A program made the translations under genes and the position numbers. A stretch of 64,000 nucleotides of DNA from JAMLHH01 sp964653095 (GTDB lineage Bacteria > Bacteroidota > Bacteroidia > Chitinophagales > JADIYW01). Below are positions 1 to 8,888 of this stretch, piece by piece; position 1 is the stretch's first letter, and the number at the start of each line of letters is the position of its first letter. Location of the stretch: the NCBI GenBank assembly GCA_964653095.1, contig CAZZEH010000011.1, positions 31,406 to 95,405 of the forward strand, in the 5' to 3' direction. The notes below the pieces were generated by a model. The model was not told where the DNA came from. It did not search any database and was given only the letters and a program-made list of their open reading frames with translations.

Positions 1-96
1 ATAATTATTGCTTATGCTTTTCTGGAGTACAATGAAGCAAAGAAATTTCAGCCGAAAGTAATTTTCCCAGACAATCAGAATCAACTGACTCATTAA
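1..96 (+). CDS. panD: Aspartate 1-decarboxylase, 3' end only
   Basis: Frame 1 is open from the window edge to a TAA at 94-96 and encodes the last 31 residues of a protein. The piece IIIAYAFLEYNEAKKF, followed by KVIFPD, resembles the C-terminal end of PanD, the pyruvoyl enzyme that makes beta-alanine from aspartate for coenzyme A synthesis. The Gly-Ser self-cleavage site and active-site residues lie outside the window, so the call rests on the tail only. The stop lies 9 bases before the TTG start of the next gene, which suggests one transcript. Confidence 0.6.
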   Translation: MIIAYAFLEYNEAKKFQPKVIFPDNQNQLTH

Positions 97-105
97 TCCT
101 GCGAC

Positions 106-1146
106 TTGAAACTGAGTATAAAAAACTTTATACAGCTTGCTTTATCTCTTGGTCTGGGTATCGGATTGGTGTATTGGTTTATCAACCAAATGACTCCCGA
201 GCAAATAGAAGGTACAATAGACTCCTTTAAAAGAGCAAATTATTTCTGGCTTGCTCTAACAATATTCATAGCTGCAGCCGCGAACTTTACCAGAGCACAA
301 AGATGGAGACTTATGTTCCGGCCCATGAATCTGAATCCGGGATTCTGGAATACATTTTTCTCTATCAACATTATGTTTTTTGCCAACCTGTTTGTTCCGA
401 GATTAGGAGAGGTGACCCGATGCGGAGTCTTAGCTAAATATGAAGAGGTGCCCGTCGATAAATCTATAGGAACGATGGTGGTCGAAAGAATGATTGATGC
501 ATTATGTCTGCTCATTCTTATCGGCATACTGTTTTTGGCAGAATATGAGACTATATCCAATTATTTTTTCGATATTTTTTCAAAAAAGACTACTCAGGAA
601 GACGTAGGTTTTCACTGGACTTTAAAATATGGGCTGCCAACGGTACTGATCCTTGCCCTGATAATTATTGCTGTTACGATTGCAAGAAAGCATGGCATTG
701 CCCATTTAAAAAAAACTGTGAAAGAACGGATACTTGGAGTGCTTCAGGGGTTCACCTCCATCCGATATATGAAAGACTTTAAGCAGTTTATTGTACTGAC
801 TGTAATGATGTGGTTATGCTATTTCCTCATGGTGTATTTGTCTTTTTTCTCATTAACTGAAACAGAAAACTTGGGAGCTTTTACGGCTTTGGCCTGCTTA
901 ATTTTTGGAAGTTTCGCCATGGTCGCCACTCCGGGCGGAATCGGAGCTTATCCATTAGCAATTCGTGCGGTGCTTTTACTTTACGGAATCAACGAAGTCA
1001 TAGGAGGAGCATTGGGAACCATGATTTGGGGAATTCAAACCATCGGTGTATTTTTGGGGGGAATTATCAGCTTAATCCTTTTAGCAATAATTAATCCTTC
1101 AAAAAATAAAACAGCCGCACAAAATGAAGTCAGATTATCACAATAA
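106..1146 (+). CDS. YbhN/LPG-synthase-TM-like flippase-domain membrane protein
   Basis: A 346-residue polytopic inner-membrane protein with about eight hydrophobic segments and no soluble domain. It matches the general pattern of the UPF0104/YbhN family (the transmembrane part of lysylphosphatidylglycerol synthase), including the conserved glycine-rich stretch ATPGGIGAYP near residue 275 and PRLGEVTRCGVLAKYEEVP near residue 100. Family members are thought to move or flip lipids, but the substrate cannot be told from sequence. The start is TTG at 106; no upstream ATG fits before the panD stop. Its last 23 bases overlap rfaE2, so the two are probably translationally coupled, which loosely links it to envelope lipid or LPS metabolism. 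Confidence 0.8.
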   Translation: MKLSIKNFIQLALSLGLGIGLVYWFINQMTPEQIEGTIDSFKRANYFWLALTIFIAAAANFTRAQRWRLMFRPMNLNPGFWNTFFSINIMFFANLFVPRLGEVTRCGVLAKYEEVPVDKSIGTMVVERMIDALCLLILIGILFLAEYETISNYFFDIFSKKTTQEDVGFHWTLKYGLPTVLILALIIIAVTIARKHGIAHLKKTVKERILGVLQGFTSIRYMKDFKQFIVLTVMMWLCYFLMVYLSFFSLTETENLGAFTALACLIFGSFAMVATPGGIGAYPLAIRAVLLLYGINEVIGGALGTMIWGIQTIGVFLGGIISLILLAIINPSKNKTAAQNEVRLSQ

Positions 1147-1612
1147 GATTCTTAAAGGAGACTTCGCGGCTATTTTCAAAAAAATAAAGTTTGAAGGGAA
1201 AAAGATTATTTTCACTAACGGCTGTTTTGATATTCTTCACAAAGGACATATTAAAACTCTGTATGAAGCAAAAAGAATCGGAGATATACTGGCAGTAGGA
1301 ATCAATGACGATAATTCCGTCAGAAAAATTAAAGGTCCGGAACGCCCAATCATCCCCCTAGATTCCAGAATCGCAGTTTTGGCTTCCCTGGAATTTGTCG
1401 ATTATGTCATTCCTTTTTCCGAAGAAACACCTTTAGAATTAATCAAGCAGGTGCGTCCAAACGTATTGGTAAAAGGCGGAGACTATGACGAAGATGAAAT
1501 CGTGGGTCGTGAGCTTGTACTGAAGTTGGGTGGGTTTATCAAAATTATCGATGAAGTCCCAAGAATTTCCTCCACAGAAATAATCAATAAAATAAAAAGA
1601 CAGGTAAAATAA
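1124..1612 (+). CDS. rfaE2: D-glycero-beta-D-manno-heptose 1-phosphate adenylyltransferase
   Basis: A 162-residue nucleotidyltransferase equal to the C-terminal half of E. coli HldE. It activates heptose 1-phosphate with ATP to ADP-heptose for the LPS inner core. The cytidylyltransferase-fold signature is at residues 31-42 (TNGCFDILHKGH, the HxGH motif). A second nucleotide-binding motif, ISSTEII, is at 148-154. The kinase half is absent here, so it must be encoded elsewhere, as is usual when rfaE is split. The gene overlaps the preceding membrane-protein gene by 23 bases. Confidence 0.9.
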   Translation: MKSDYHNKILKGDFAAIFKKIKFEGKKIIFTNGCFDILHKGHIKTLYEAKRIGDILAVGINDDNSVRKIKGPERPIIPLDSRIAVLASLEFVDYVIPFSEETPLELIKQVRPNVLVKGGDYDEDEIVGRELVLKLGGFIKIIDEVPRISSTEIINKIKRQVK

Positions 1613-1615
1613 TTG

Positions 1616-1623
1616 TACTTTCG
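1616..1623 (+). promoter_or_regulatory. -7 box (TACTTTCG) of the acyl-CoA dehydrogenase gene
   Basis: TACTTTCG is one base off the Bacteroidota TAnnTTTG consensus. It lies 21 bases before the ATG at 1645, just after the rfaE2 stop, and gives the dehydrogenase gene its own start of transcription. I see no convincing -33 element. Confidence 0.4.
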
Positions 1624-1644
1624 TAAAAAATTAAAAATAAAAAT

Positions 1645-2796
1645 ATGCATTTTCAACTGACTGAAGAACACTTGATGATTCGGGAAATGGCAAGAAACTT
1701 TGCTCAGAATGTACTGAAAACAGGCGTGATAGAACGGGATAGAGATATGATTTATCCTACTGAGGAAGTAAAACAAATGGCCGAACTGGGATTCCTCGGT
1801 ATGATGGTCGATCCCAAATACAACGGAGGAGGCTTAGATACGATTTCTTATGTGCTGGCAATGGAAGAACTTTCCAAAGTAGATGCTTCCTGTTCGGTCA
1901 TAGTTTCCGTAAACAATTCATTAGTCTGCTGGGGGCTTGAAAAATACGGCACAGAGGAGCAAAAAGAAAAATACTTGAAAAGACTTGCTGCCGGAGAATG
2001 TCTCGGAGCATTCGCCTTATCTGAACCCGAAGCCGGTTCGGATGCCACTCATCAAAGAACGACAGCCGAAGACAAAGGAGATTATTATCTCTTAAACGGG
2101 ACAAAAAACTGGATTACAAACGGAGGTAAAGCAGAAATTTATTTAGTAATTGCTCAAACGGACTCTTCTAAAAGGCACAAAGGAATCAATGTACTGATTG
2201 TAGAACGCAATTCTCCGGGCTTTGAGATAGGTGCCAAGGAAGACAAATTAGGTATCCGGGCTTCTGATACCCATTCTTTACTTTTTACGGATGTAAAAGT
2301 TCCGAAAGAAAACAGAATCGGTGCAGACGGATTTGGTTTTACCTTTGCAATGGAAACGCTCAACGGCGGAAGAATTGGTATTGCCGCTCAGGCATTGGGC
2401 ATCGCATCCGGAGCTTATGAACTTGCGCTGCAATATTCCAAAGAGAGGAAAGCTTTTGGTACAGAAATTTGTAATCATCAGGCCGTACAGTTTAAACTGG
2501 CGGACATGGCTACAGAAATCGAAGCGGCGAGATTAATGATTTTGAAAGCAGCCTGGCTGAAAGATCAGGGCAAAGATTTTTCCACCTTGGCAGCAATGGC
2601 AAAATCTTTCGCATCCGACGTGGCTATGAAAACGACTATTGAAGCCGTGCAAATTCACGGTGGATACGGATATGTAAAAGAATATCACGTGGAAAGACTG
2701 ATGCGGGATGCCAAAATCACTCAGATTTATGAAGGCACAACCGAAATTCAAAAAATTGTAGTCAGCAGAAATCTCCTGAAAGGTATCACTGTCTAA
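1645..2796 (+). CDS. Acyl-CoA dehydrogenase (short-chain/butyryl type)
   Basis: A 383-residue FAD enzyme of fatty-acid or amino-acid catabolism that forms the trans-2,3 double bond of acyl-CoA and passes electrons to ETF. It has the family signatures ALSEPEAGSD near residue 130 (FAD/substrate loop), YSKERKAFG, and IHGGYGYVKEYHVERLMRD. The catalytic base is Glu363 in IYEGTTEIQ, the position used by short- and medium-chain enzymes. Length is full for the family. Exact chain-length or branched-chain specificity cannot be decided from sequence. A hairpin terminator follows directly. Confidence 0.93.
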   Translation: MHFQLTEEHLMIREMARNFAQNVLKTGVIERDRDMIYPTEEVKQMAELGFLGMMVDPKYNGGGLDTISYVLAMEELSKVDASCSVIVSVNNSLVCWGLEKYGTEEQKEKYLKRLAAGECLGAFALSEPEAGSDATHQRTTAEDKGDYYLLNGTKNWITNGGKAEIYLVIAQTDSSKRHKGINVLIVERNSPGFEIGAKEDKLGIRASDTHSLLFTDVKVPKENRIGADGFGFTFAMETLNGGRIGIAAQALGIASGAYELALQYSKERKAFGTEICNHQAVQFKLADMATEIEAARLMILKAAWLKDQGKDFSTLAAMAKSFASDVAMKTTIEAVQIHGGYGYVKEYHVERLMRDAKITQIYEGTTEIQKIVVSRNLLKGITV

Positions 2797-2823
2797 GAAT
2801 TTATTTATAAAAAAGCAAAAAAG

Positions 2824-2848
2824 ACCGCAACGTTAGCGGTTTTTTTTA
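2824..2848 (+). terminator. Intrinsic terminator after the acyl-CoA dehydrogenase
   Basis: The 5-bp stem ACCGC/GCGGT (2824-2828 and 2836-2840) encloses a 7-base loop and is followed by a run of T. An A-rich stretch upstream could lengthen the stem. Confidence 0.75.
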
Positions 2849-2890
2849 TTTTAGATTGAACACGAAATTTATATTGTTTGTAACCACGGC

Positions 2891-2949
2891 ATAATACCAA
2901 AATAAGGTTTCGCTTTATCGGTCTATTTTGAATTTCAAATTGGTATTAT
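2891..2949. repeat. Nested inverted repeat at the 3' end of hisIE
   Basis: ATAATACCAA (2891-2900) is the perfect reverse complement of 2940-2949. Inside it, CAAAATA (2899-2905 region) matches TATTTTG (2924-2930). The outer arm overlaps the hisIE stop codon. There is no long T run on either side, so this is not a classic terminator. It may be a 3' stem that protects or ends the hisIE mRNA. Confidence 0.4.
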
Positions 2950-3539
2950 TTGGAATGTCTCTGTTTCAACACTTCCAAAACTTCATTCAGCGAGATGTTT
3001 TTCTCTGCCAACAATACAATAAAGTGATAAAGCAAGTCGGCAGCTTCGCCTCTGAATAAATCATCATTATTGTCCATGGCTTCTATAACCACTTCCACCG
3101 CCTCCTCTCCTACTTTTTGAGCTATTTTATTGATTCCTTTATTAAAAAGGTGGTTGGTGTATGATCCTTCCTGCGGATGTTCTTTTCTGTCTTGAACCAA
3201 CCTTTCCAAATAGTGGAGAAAACCAAAAAACTCTTCATTTTTTTCAGACCAGCAGGTATCGGTACCCGTATGGCATACAGGACCTGCAGGTGAGGCCAAT
3301 ATTAAAATTGTATCTGAATCGCAATCCGTTTTTATGTCTTTTACAAATAAAAAATTACTGCTTGTCTCGCCTTTTGTCCAAAGTGTATTGCGGCTCCTGC
3401 TAAAAAAAGTGACTTTACCTGTCTCATGAGTCTGTTTAAAAGCATCCTCATTCATATACCCAAGCATCAGCACCTTCCCTGTTAAATCGTCCTGCACAAT
3501 GGCAGGCAGCAGACCTTTTGAAAAATCCGGTTGTTTCAC
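2946..3539 (-). CDS. hisIE: Bifunctional phosphoribosyl-AMP cyclohydrolase / phosphoribosyl-ATP pyrophosphatase
   Basis: A 197-residue fusion for steps 2 and 3 of histidine synthesis. The HisI half shows the phosphoribosyl-AMP cyclohydrolase core: MLGYMNEDAF, SRSRNTLWTKGETS, the DCDSD metal site, and GPVCHTGTDTCW with two zinc-binding cysteines. The HisE half has the MazG-like helical KVGEEAVEVVIEA motif. The start is GTG at 3539, because the HisI fold begins here and a promoter box lies only 4 bases upstream. The gene stands alone, away from the rest of the his pathway, divergent from trpB. Confidence 0.93.
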   Translation of the reverse strand: MKQPDFSKGLLPAIVQDDLTGKVLMLGYMNEDAFKQTHETGKVTFFSRSRNTLWTKGETSSNFLFVKDIKTDCDSDTILILASPAGPVCHTGTDTCWSEKNEEFFGFLHYLERLVQDRKEHPQEGSYTNHLFNKGINKIAQKVGEEAVEVVIEAMDNNDDLFRGEAADLLYHFIVLLAEKNISLNEVLEVLKQRHSK

Positions 3540-3543
3540 ACTG

Positions 3544-3551
3544 CAAATATA
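3544..3551 (-). promoter_or_regulatory. -7 box of hisIE, probably leaderless
   Basis: On the minus strand the sequence reads TATATTTG, a full TAnnTTTG match. Its last G is 4 bases from the GTG start, so transcription would begin at or next to the start codon. Confidence 0.5.
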
Positions 3552-3738
3552 AACAGTTATATTTCCAATGATACTGTTTACAGGCGATAAAAATTTATAC
3601 TGAGCCTTAGCAATTCACCTTAAAATACTGATAGTCAAAACAAAGGGAAACTATTTTACAGATAATCTATATCAAAAATAATAGAATGATTATATTAGCT
3701 CACTTTTTAAATAAACCATTAAATACAATAAACTAAAT

Positions 3739-4920
3739 ATGGCAGAAATTCAAGTTGGCCCATTGGCAAGCATGTTAGAAACTGATGGCACGTACGGGCC
3801 TTACGGCGGAGCTTTCGTCCCTCCGGTATTAGAACCAAAACTGAAAAGATTAGCAGATTTTTTTGAGGAAGAAGTTAAAAAAGAAGATTTTCAAAAAGAA
3901 CTCGTGAAACTTCTAAAGCAATATGTCGGAAGACCTTCTCCTCTCTATCTCGCCAAAAGACTCAGTGAATATGTCGGTTCCACTATATATCTGAAACGGG
4001 AAGATTTGAACCACACAGGTGCTCATAAAATTAACAACTGTTTGGGTCAGATGCTCCTCGCCAAGCGTATGGGTGCTACGGAAGTTATTGCTGAAACCGG
4101 AGCCGGTCAACATGGCGTGGCTACAGCTACAGCTGCGGCACTTTTTGGAATTCCGTGTAAAATTTTTATGGGAGCCATAGATATGGAAAGACAAGCCCTG
4201 AATGTCAGAAGAATAAAACTTTTGGGCGCAGAAGTGGTGCCAACCGATTTAGGTACAAAAACCCTGAAAGACGCTGTTGATGCTGCTTTGGGATATTATA
4301 TAGAGCATCCGGACGTTTTTTATTGTCTCGGCTCTCAGGTGGGTCCGCATCCTTATCCAAAAATTGTCGGATATTTTCAGTCGGTTATCGGAAATGAGGC
4401 CAGACAGCAAATTTTGGAAGAAGAAGGCAGACTGCCGGATCATATCTTTGCAGCGGTGGGCGGAGGTTCCAACGCAATCGGTCTGTTCTCTGCATTTTTA
4501 GCAGATGAATCCGTAAAAATTCATGGTGGTGAAGGCGGAGGTGATGGAGTGTTGCCTAACACTGCAGCTACACTTTCTTTCGGAAAACCGGCAGTCTTTC
4601 AGGGAACTAACTCATATTGCTTAGTTGATGATGAGGGCAACCCGATTCCGTCAAAATCTATTGCAGCAGGTTTAGACTATCCGGGTATTTCGCCCCAGCA
4701 CGCACAGTTAAAAGACACCGGACGGGCAGATTACGAACCGGTTACAGATGCACAGGCCATAGAAGCATACAAACTGCTTTCTGAATTGGAAGGTATTACA
4801 CCTGCTATTGAGTCTTCTCACGCAGTGGCACTGGCCATCAAAATGATGAAAGGAAAAGGTCAGTTAGCTATAATCAATCTGTCCGGTCGCGGCGACAAAG
4901 ACGTGGAAAGAGAAATGTAA
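3739..4920 (+). CDS. trpB: Tryptophan synthase beta subunit
   Basis: A 393-residue PLP enzyme that joins indole and serine to tryptophan. The PLP lysine is K97 in HTGAHKINN. Other family motifs are AETGAGQHG (catalytic Glu), GSQVGPHPYP, the phosphate-binding GGGSNAIG, and a C-terminal LSGRGDKD. It belongs to the standard TrpB1 type by length and by the ETGAGQHG motif. No trpA or other trp gene is next to it, which is unusual because TrpB1 normally works with TrpA; trpA must be elsewhere in the genome. The 199-base gap from hisIE holds the divergent promoters. Confidence 0.95.
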   Translation: MAEIQVGPLASMLETDGTYGPYGGAFVPPVLEPKLKRLADFFEEEVKKEDFQKELVKLLKQYVGRPSPLYLAKRLSEYVGSTIYLKREDLNHTGAHKINNCLGQMLLAKRMGATEVIAETGAGQHGVATATAAALFGIPCKIFMGAIDMERQALNVRRIKLLGAEVVPTDLGTKTLKDAVDAALGYYIEHPDVFYCLGSQVGPHPYPKIVGYFQSVIGNEARQQILEEEGRLPDHIFAAVGGGSNAIGLFSAFLADESVKIHGGEGGGDGVLPNTAATLSFGKPAVFQGTNSYCLVDDEGNPIPSKSIAAGLDYPGISPQHAQLKDTGRADYEPVTDAQAIEAYKLLSELEGITPAIESSHAVALAIKMMKGKGQLAIINLSGRGDKDVEREM

Positions 4921-4945
4921 ACCGAGTTTAAAACATCACTTACAT

Positions 4946-4985
4946 AAAAATCGCAATGCTGCTTTGTCAGTGTTGCGATTTTTTA
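4946..4985. terminator. Bidirectional terminator between trpB and the HD hydrolase gene
   Basis: AAAATCGCAA (4947-4956) pairs with TTGCGATTTT (4973-4982), with an A run on one side and a T run on the other, so it can act in both directions. Its right arm lies within the last codons of the minus-strand HD gene. Confidence 0.8.
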
Positions 4986-5578
4986 TTACTCTCCCGTTCA
5001 ATCCATCCCTGTTCCAAACTGTAATCAATATAGGACTGTGTTTCTTCCCACAAACGGACTGAACCCATCTCAATAACTTTAAGCTTTTCAATCAGTTTCT
5101 CATAAGTCACCTGATATTTTTCCCACGTACCGGCCTGATTATGGCGATTCATCAGAGTAGGTGCGTATCGGTCAAGAGCGTGAGCAAATTTTTTCTCCGG
5201 GCTTTCCCCAAACTCAAACTCATACCATAAATCATATAATTCGCGACCAATACTGTCCGGCAGTAATCCGTATAGCTTTTGAGCGGCAGACTTCTCATTT
5301 TCAGAATGAGATGAATTTCTTGTGGCATCAAAGTAAAATTTATCTCCCACGTACACCTCTACTAAATCATGTACTAACAGCATTTTAATCACTTTCAGAA
5401 TATCTACCGGTTCATTTGAATAATCTTTAAGAACTAATGCCATTAACGCAAGTTGCCAGGAATGCTCTGCATCGTTTTCACGTCTTTCTATGCCAATCGG
5501 GCTTGTCTCCCGAAGGACTGATTTTAGTTTATCCGCCTCTCTGATAAAATCAATAATTCTGCTAAACTCATCAGCCAT
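4967..5578 (-). CDS. HD-domain hydrolase (HDDC2/YfbR-like)
   Basis: About 203 residues, all one HD domain. The metal ligands are visible: His in NDAEHSWQ (about residue 39), the HD pair in LLVHDLVE (about 70-71), and Asp in HALDRYAP. The set matches the YfbR/HDDC2 group of small 5'-deoxynucleotidases, so a role in nucleotide clean-up is likely but the substrate is unproven. ATG at 5578 is preferred over the GTG one codon upstream. The gene follows the cyclotransferase-like gene by 4 bases in the same operon. Confidence 0.8.
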   Translation of the reverse strand: MADEFSRIIDFIREADKLKSVLRETSPIGIERRENDAEHSWQLALMALVLKDYSNEPVDILKVIKMLLVHDLVEVYVGDKFYFDATRNSSHSENEKSAAQKLYGLLPDSIGRELYDLWYEFEFGESPEKKFAHALDRYAPTLMNRHNQAGTWEKYQVTYEKLIEKLKVIEMGSVRLWEETQSYIDYSLEQGWIERESNKKSQH

Positions 5579-5582
5579 CACA

Positions 5583-5975
5583 CTACGGATTTAAATAATC
5601 GCCTGATTCTATTAAAACTGCATTCCCTCCCAAAGAAGCTTTGTAGAGATAAGTCCAGCACAAATATTTTCCCTCACCACAATAGACCTCTACTTTCTCT
5701 CTGGAATAATCATAAGGCGGTTCGCCCACTCCAATTCCTTCATATTCATCCAACTCTTTAAACAATGTGGCGTCTTCCAACAGATACACATCGCCCACCA
5801 CAATATTTTCCGGATTACTGTTCCTGACTAAAGCAGGAAAATCGTCCACTTCGTACAGCTTAGCACCCTTTATATAACCCAAACTAATCAAAGTAGAATG
5901 AGCTGCCAGTTTTTCAGCTATTTTATGTCTGTTATCCAACCTCAGGGTGCCGTATGTAAAAAAATATTGAGTCAT
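5583..5975 (-). CDS. Gamma-glutamylcyclotransferase family protein (AIG2-like)
   Basis: A 130-residue single-domain protein. The N-terminal FTYGTLR loop is the substrate-binding signature of the GGCT/AIG2 fold, and Glu in ELDEYEG is the expected acid/base. Members cleave gamma-glutamyl amines or act in glutathione turnover, but in bacteria the substrate is usually unknown. It lies between valS and the HD hydrolase gene on the same strand. Confidence 0.82.
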   Translation of the reverse strand: MTQYFFTYGTLRLDNRHKIAEKLAAHSTLISLGYIKGAKLYEVDDFPALVRNSNPENIVVGDVYLLEDATLFKELDEYEGIGVGEPPYDYSREKVEVYCGEGKYLCWTYLYKASLGGNAVLIESGDYLNP

Positions 5976-6017
5976 GATTCCTATGTTATGTTCAACTTGA
6001 AAAGTTATTTACATTTC

Positions 6018-8690
6018 TTATTTTAAGAGTTCTGTTAGACTTTCTTCCAAACTTCTAAGTTTTTGCAAGCCGTCTGCATGTTTTTTGCGTTCTTTTTCAA
6101 CGATATCATACTTGGCATTTTGTACAAAACGTTCATTTTGAAGCTTTTTCTCTACAGAAGCTATAAATCCCTTGATGTATTTTATTTCTTCTTCAATTTT
6201 TTTCTTTTCGCCTTCTACATCCACTGAAAGTCCAAAATCAAGATAGACTTTATCCGTCCCTACCAGCTCTGTAATAAGATTTTGAGAAGATTCCGGCATC
6301 TCAAAAACAACTTCGCTTACATTTTCTTTTAACTGAATAATATTCATAAATACCTGATATACTTTCGTATTATCAGACTGTATATAAACTTTAACTTCAT
6401 CTTTTGGCGACAACTGCGCCTTGCCTCTGGCGTGGCGGACTGTCGTAATAAAAGACTGAATATGTTCACCTGCCTTCAGTGCATCCGTATCAACTGTCCC
6501 TATTTTAGGGTAAGGCTGAACAAAAATATCATCTCCTTCCCCGCGCGGACGAATTGAATGCCAAATTTCTTCCGTAATAAACGGCATAAACGGATGGAGC
6601 AAAATCATAGCCTGCTCAAAATATATAATAGTTTTATTGAACACATTTTCAGATATCGGCTCGCCAAAAGGAGGTTTTATCCATTCCAAATACCAGGAAC
6701 AGAAGTCATTCCATATAAAATTATACAGTAAGGTCTGAGCTTCCGACAATCGGAACTCTCCGACCAGCCTTTCAAGCTCTTTTGAAACATGAGCAAGTTT
6801 TGAATCCATCCAGTCAAAAACTGCCTGCTTGGATAAATCTTCCTTTTTTACAATATCTAATCCTTTAATCAGCCGCAAAGCATTCCACATCTTATTGCAG
6901 AAATTCCTCCCCTGAAGAACTAATTTGTCATCGTACAAAATATCATTGCCTGCCGGTGCGGAAGACATCATCCCAAACCGTACTCCATCCGCCCCGAAAT
7001 CACGAATCAAATCCAATGGGTCCGGTGAATTGCCAAGAGATTTTGACATCTTCCTGCCCAGTTTGTCCCGAACTATCCCGGTGAGATAGACCGTTTCAAA
7101 CGGAATTTTGTCGGTGTATTCCATTCCGGCAATTATCATTCTCGCTACCCAGAAAAAAAGAATTTCGGGCGCAGTTACCAAAACTTTTGTCGGATAATAA
7201 TAGTTGAGTTCAGGATTTTTGGACAAATCTATTTTTCCGGACTGAGCATCATAAGATTCACCAAACCCGCCAAATACCTGTAAAGGCCAAAGCCAGGAAG
7301 AAGCCCAGGTATCCAATACATCCTCATCCTGTTTCAAATCTTCCCGTTTGAGTGAAGAGTTCTTCTTCTGTGCCAGAATAAATGCTTCTTCTTCCGTTTC
7401 CGCCACCACAAAATCCCCATCCGGGAGATAATAAGCCGGTATTCTGTGTCCCCACCACAACTGTCTGGAAATACACCAGTCTCTGACGTTTTCCATCCAG
7501 TGGCGATATGTACTTTTAAATTTAGACGGTACCAATAAGACCTCATCTTTTTCTACCACCTTCAAAGCCCTCTTGGAGATTTTCTGCATGTCCAAAAACC
7601 ACTGAAGTGAAAGCCTCGGTTCCACTACCGAGTTTGTACGCTCCGAACGCCCGATCTTATTGATTATCGTCTCTGTTTTTACTAAACAACCGGATGCTTC
7701 AAGTTCTTTTACAAATTTCTTTCTCAATACAAACCGATCCAGTCCGACAAATTCTTTTATTCCGACATTTTCATTAGCAGTCCCATCCTCCTTAAACATA
7801 TCTATTATTTCAAGATTATGCTTTTGTCCCAACTCATAGTCATTGTGATCATGGGCTGGTGTTACTTTTAGACATCCGGTACCAAAATCTTTGTCCACAT
7901 AGTCATCAAAAATAATTGGGATACGCCTGTTTACATGAGGGACTATTGCATATTTCCCTTTTAAATGACCATATCTCTCGTCGTCAGGATGAACTGCAAT
8001 AGCAGTATCCGCAAAAATTGTTTCAGGCCGAGTCGTGGCAATTACGACATATTCATCCTCAGCTCCATCAATTTTGTATCGTACTGAATATAATTGAGAC
8101 TGTTCTCCAACATCATGATGAATCACTTCTTCATTGGACAGTGCTGTTTTAGCCTCCACATCCCAGTTAATCATACGGAGTCCTCTGTAGATATATCCTT
8201 TTTTATATAAATCCACAAAAACTCTGATTACAGCTTTATAATAATCCGAATCCATAGTGAATCCGGTTCTGTCCCAATCACAGGAAGCTCCCAGTTGTTT
8301 TAGCTGCTCTAAGATTATACCTCCATATTTATCTTTCCACTGATAGGCATGCTCTAAAAATTCATCTCTTGACAAATCGCTTTTCTTAATACCTTTTTCC
8401 CGCAACATACCTACCACTTTGGCCTCTGTCGCTATTGAAGCGTGATCGGTACCCGGCACCCAACAGGCATTATAACCTTTCTGCCTGGCAGTACGAATCA
8501 AAATATCCTGAATCGTATTATTGAGCATGTGTCCCATGTGCAGCACACCCGTTACATTTGGTGGCGGAATCACTATGGTATAAGATGGCCGATTGTCCGG
8601 TTTTGAGTTAAAATATCTTTTGTCCATCCAATGGCGATACCATTTGGTTTCAACCTGAGACGGATCGTAAGTTTTGCTTAGTTCGTTCAT
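6018..8690 (-). CDS. valS: Valyl-tRNA synthetase
   Basis: An 890-residue class I synthetase. The HIGH-type motif is HMGH at residues 51-54, and KMSKS is near residue 547. The editing (CP1) domain carries TTRPETIFADTAIAVHP. The anticodon-binding domain is followed by the C-terminal Val-type coiled-coil arm from about residue 825 (alternating Glu/Lys-rich heptads), which separates it from IleS and LeuS. Length is normal. A promoter box lies 17 bases upstream of the ATG. Confidence 0.97.
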   Translation of the reverse strand: MNELSKTYDPSQVETKWYRHWMDKRYFNSKPDNRPSYTIVIPPPNVTGVLHMGHMLNNTIQDILIRTARQKGYNACWVPGTDHASIATEAKVVGMLREKGIKKSDLSRDEFLEHAYQWKDKYGGIILEQLKQLGASCDWDRTGFTMDSDYYKAVIRVFVDLYKKGYIYRGLRMINWDVEAKTALSNEEVIHHDVGEQSQLYSVRYKIDGAEDEYVVIATTRPETIFADTAIAVHPDDERYGHLKGKYAIVPHVNRRIPIIFDDYVDKDFGTGCLKVTPAHDHNDYELGQKHNLEIIDMFKEDGTANENVGIKEFVGLDRFVLRKKFVKELEASGCLVKTETIINKIGRSERTNSVVEPRLSLQWFLDMQKISKRALKVVEKDEVLLVPSKFKSTYRHWMENVRDWCISRQLWWGHRIPAYYLPDGDFVVAETEEEAFILAQKKNSSLKREDLKQDEDVLDTWASSWLWPLQVFGGFGESYDAQSGKIDLSKNPELNYYYPTKVLVTAPEILFFWVARMIIAGMEYTDKIPFETVYLTGIVRDKLGRKMSKSLGNSPDPLDLIRDFGADGVRFGMMSSAPAGNDILYDDKLVLQGRNFCNKMWNALRLIKGLDIVKKEDLSKQAVFDWMDSKLAHVSKELERLVGEFRLSEAQTLLYNFIWNDFCSWYLEWIKPPFGEPISENVFNKTIIYFEQAMILLHPFMPFITEEIWHSIRPRGEGDDIFVQPYPKIGTVDTDALKAGEHIQSFITTVRHARGKAQLSPKDEVKVYIQSDNTKVYQVFMNIIQLKENVSEVVFEMPESSQNLITELVGTDKVYLDFGLSVDVEGEKKKIEEEIKYIKGFIASVEKKLQNERFVQNAKYDIVEKERKKHADGLQKLRSLEESLTELLK

Positions 8691-8706
8691 AATGATTTGA
8701 GAAGCG

Positions 8707-8714
8707 CAAATTTA
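8707..8714 (-). promoter_or_regulatory. -7 box of valS
   Basis: On the minus strand the sequence reads TAAATTTG (TAnnTTTG), followed by GCG and about 16 bases to the start codon. I found no T-box-like structure upstream. Confidence 0.5.
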
Positions 8715-8888
8715 ACAATTTACATTCAGATATAAAGTCCGGAAATTGAATCAGTCAAAATTTCAAGCCCTTTTAGATTCAGGGACTTCACAAATCAATT
8801 TATATTCTGAGTAATCTTACTATTTTAGTGAAAAATACGCTTTTTTAAGTTTTCTTTGTACACTGATACCTAATACTTACATATTTAA

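Noticed and set aside
3540..3738. Attenuator or T-box before trpB
   Set aside because: I looked for Trp codon runs, a T-box sequence and a terminator hairpin in the 199-base gap and saw none.
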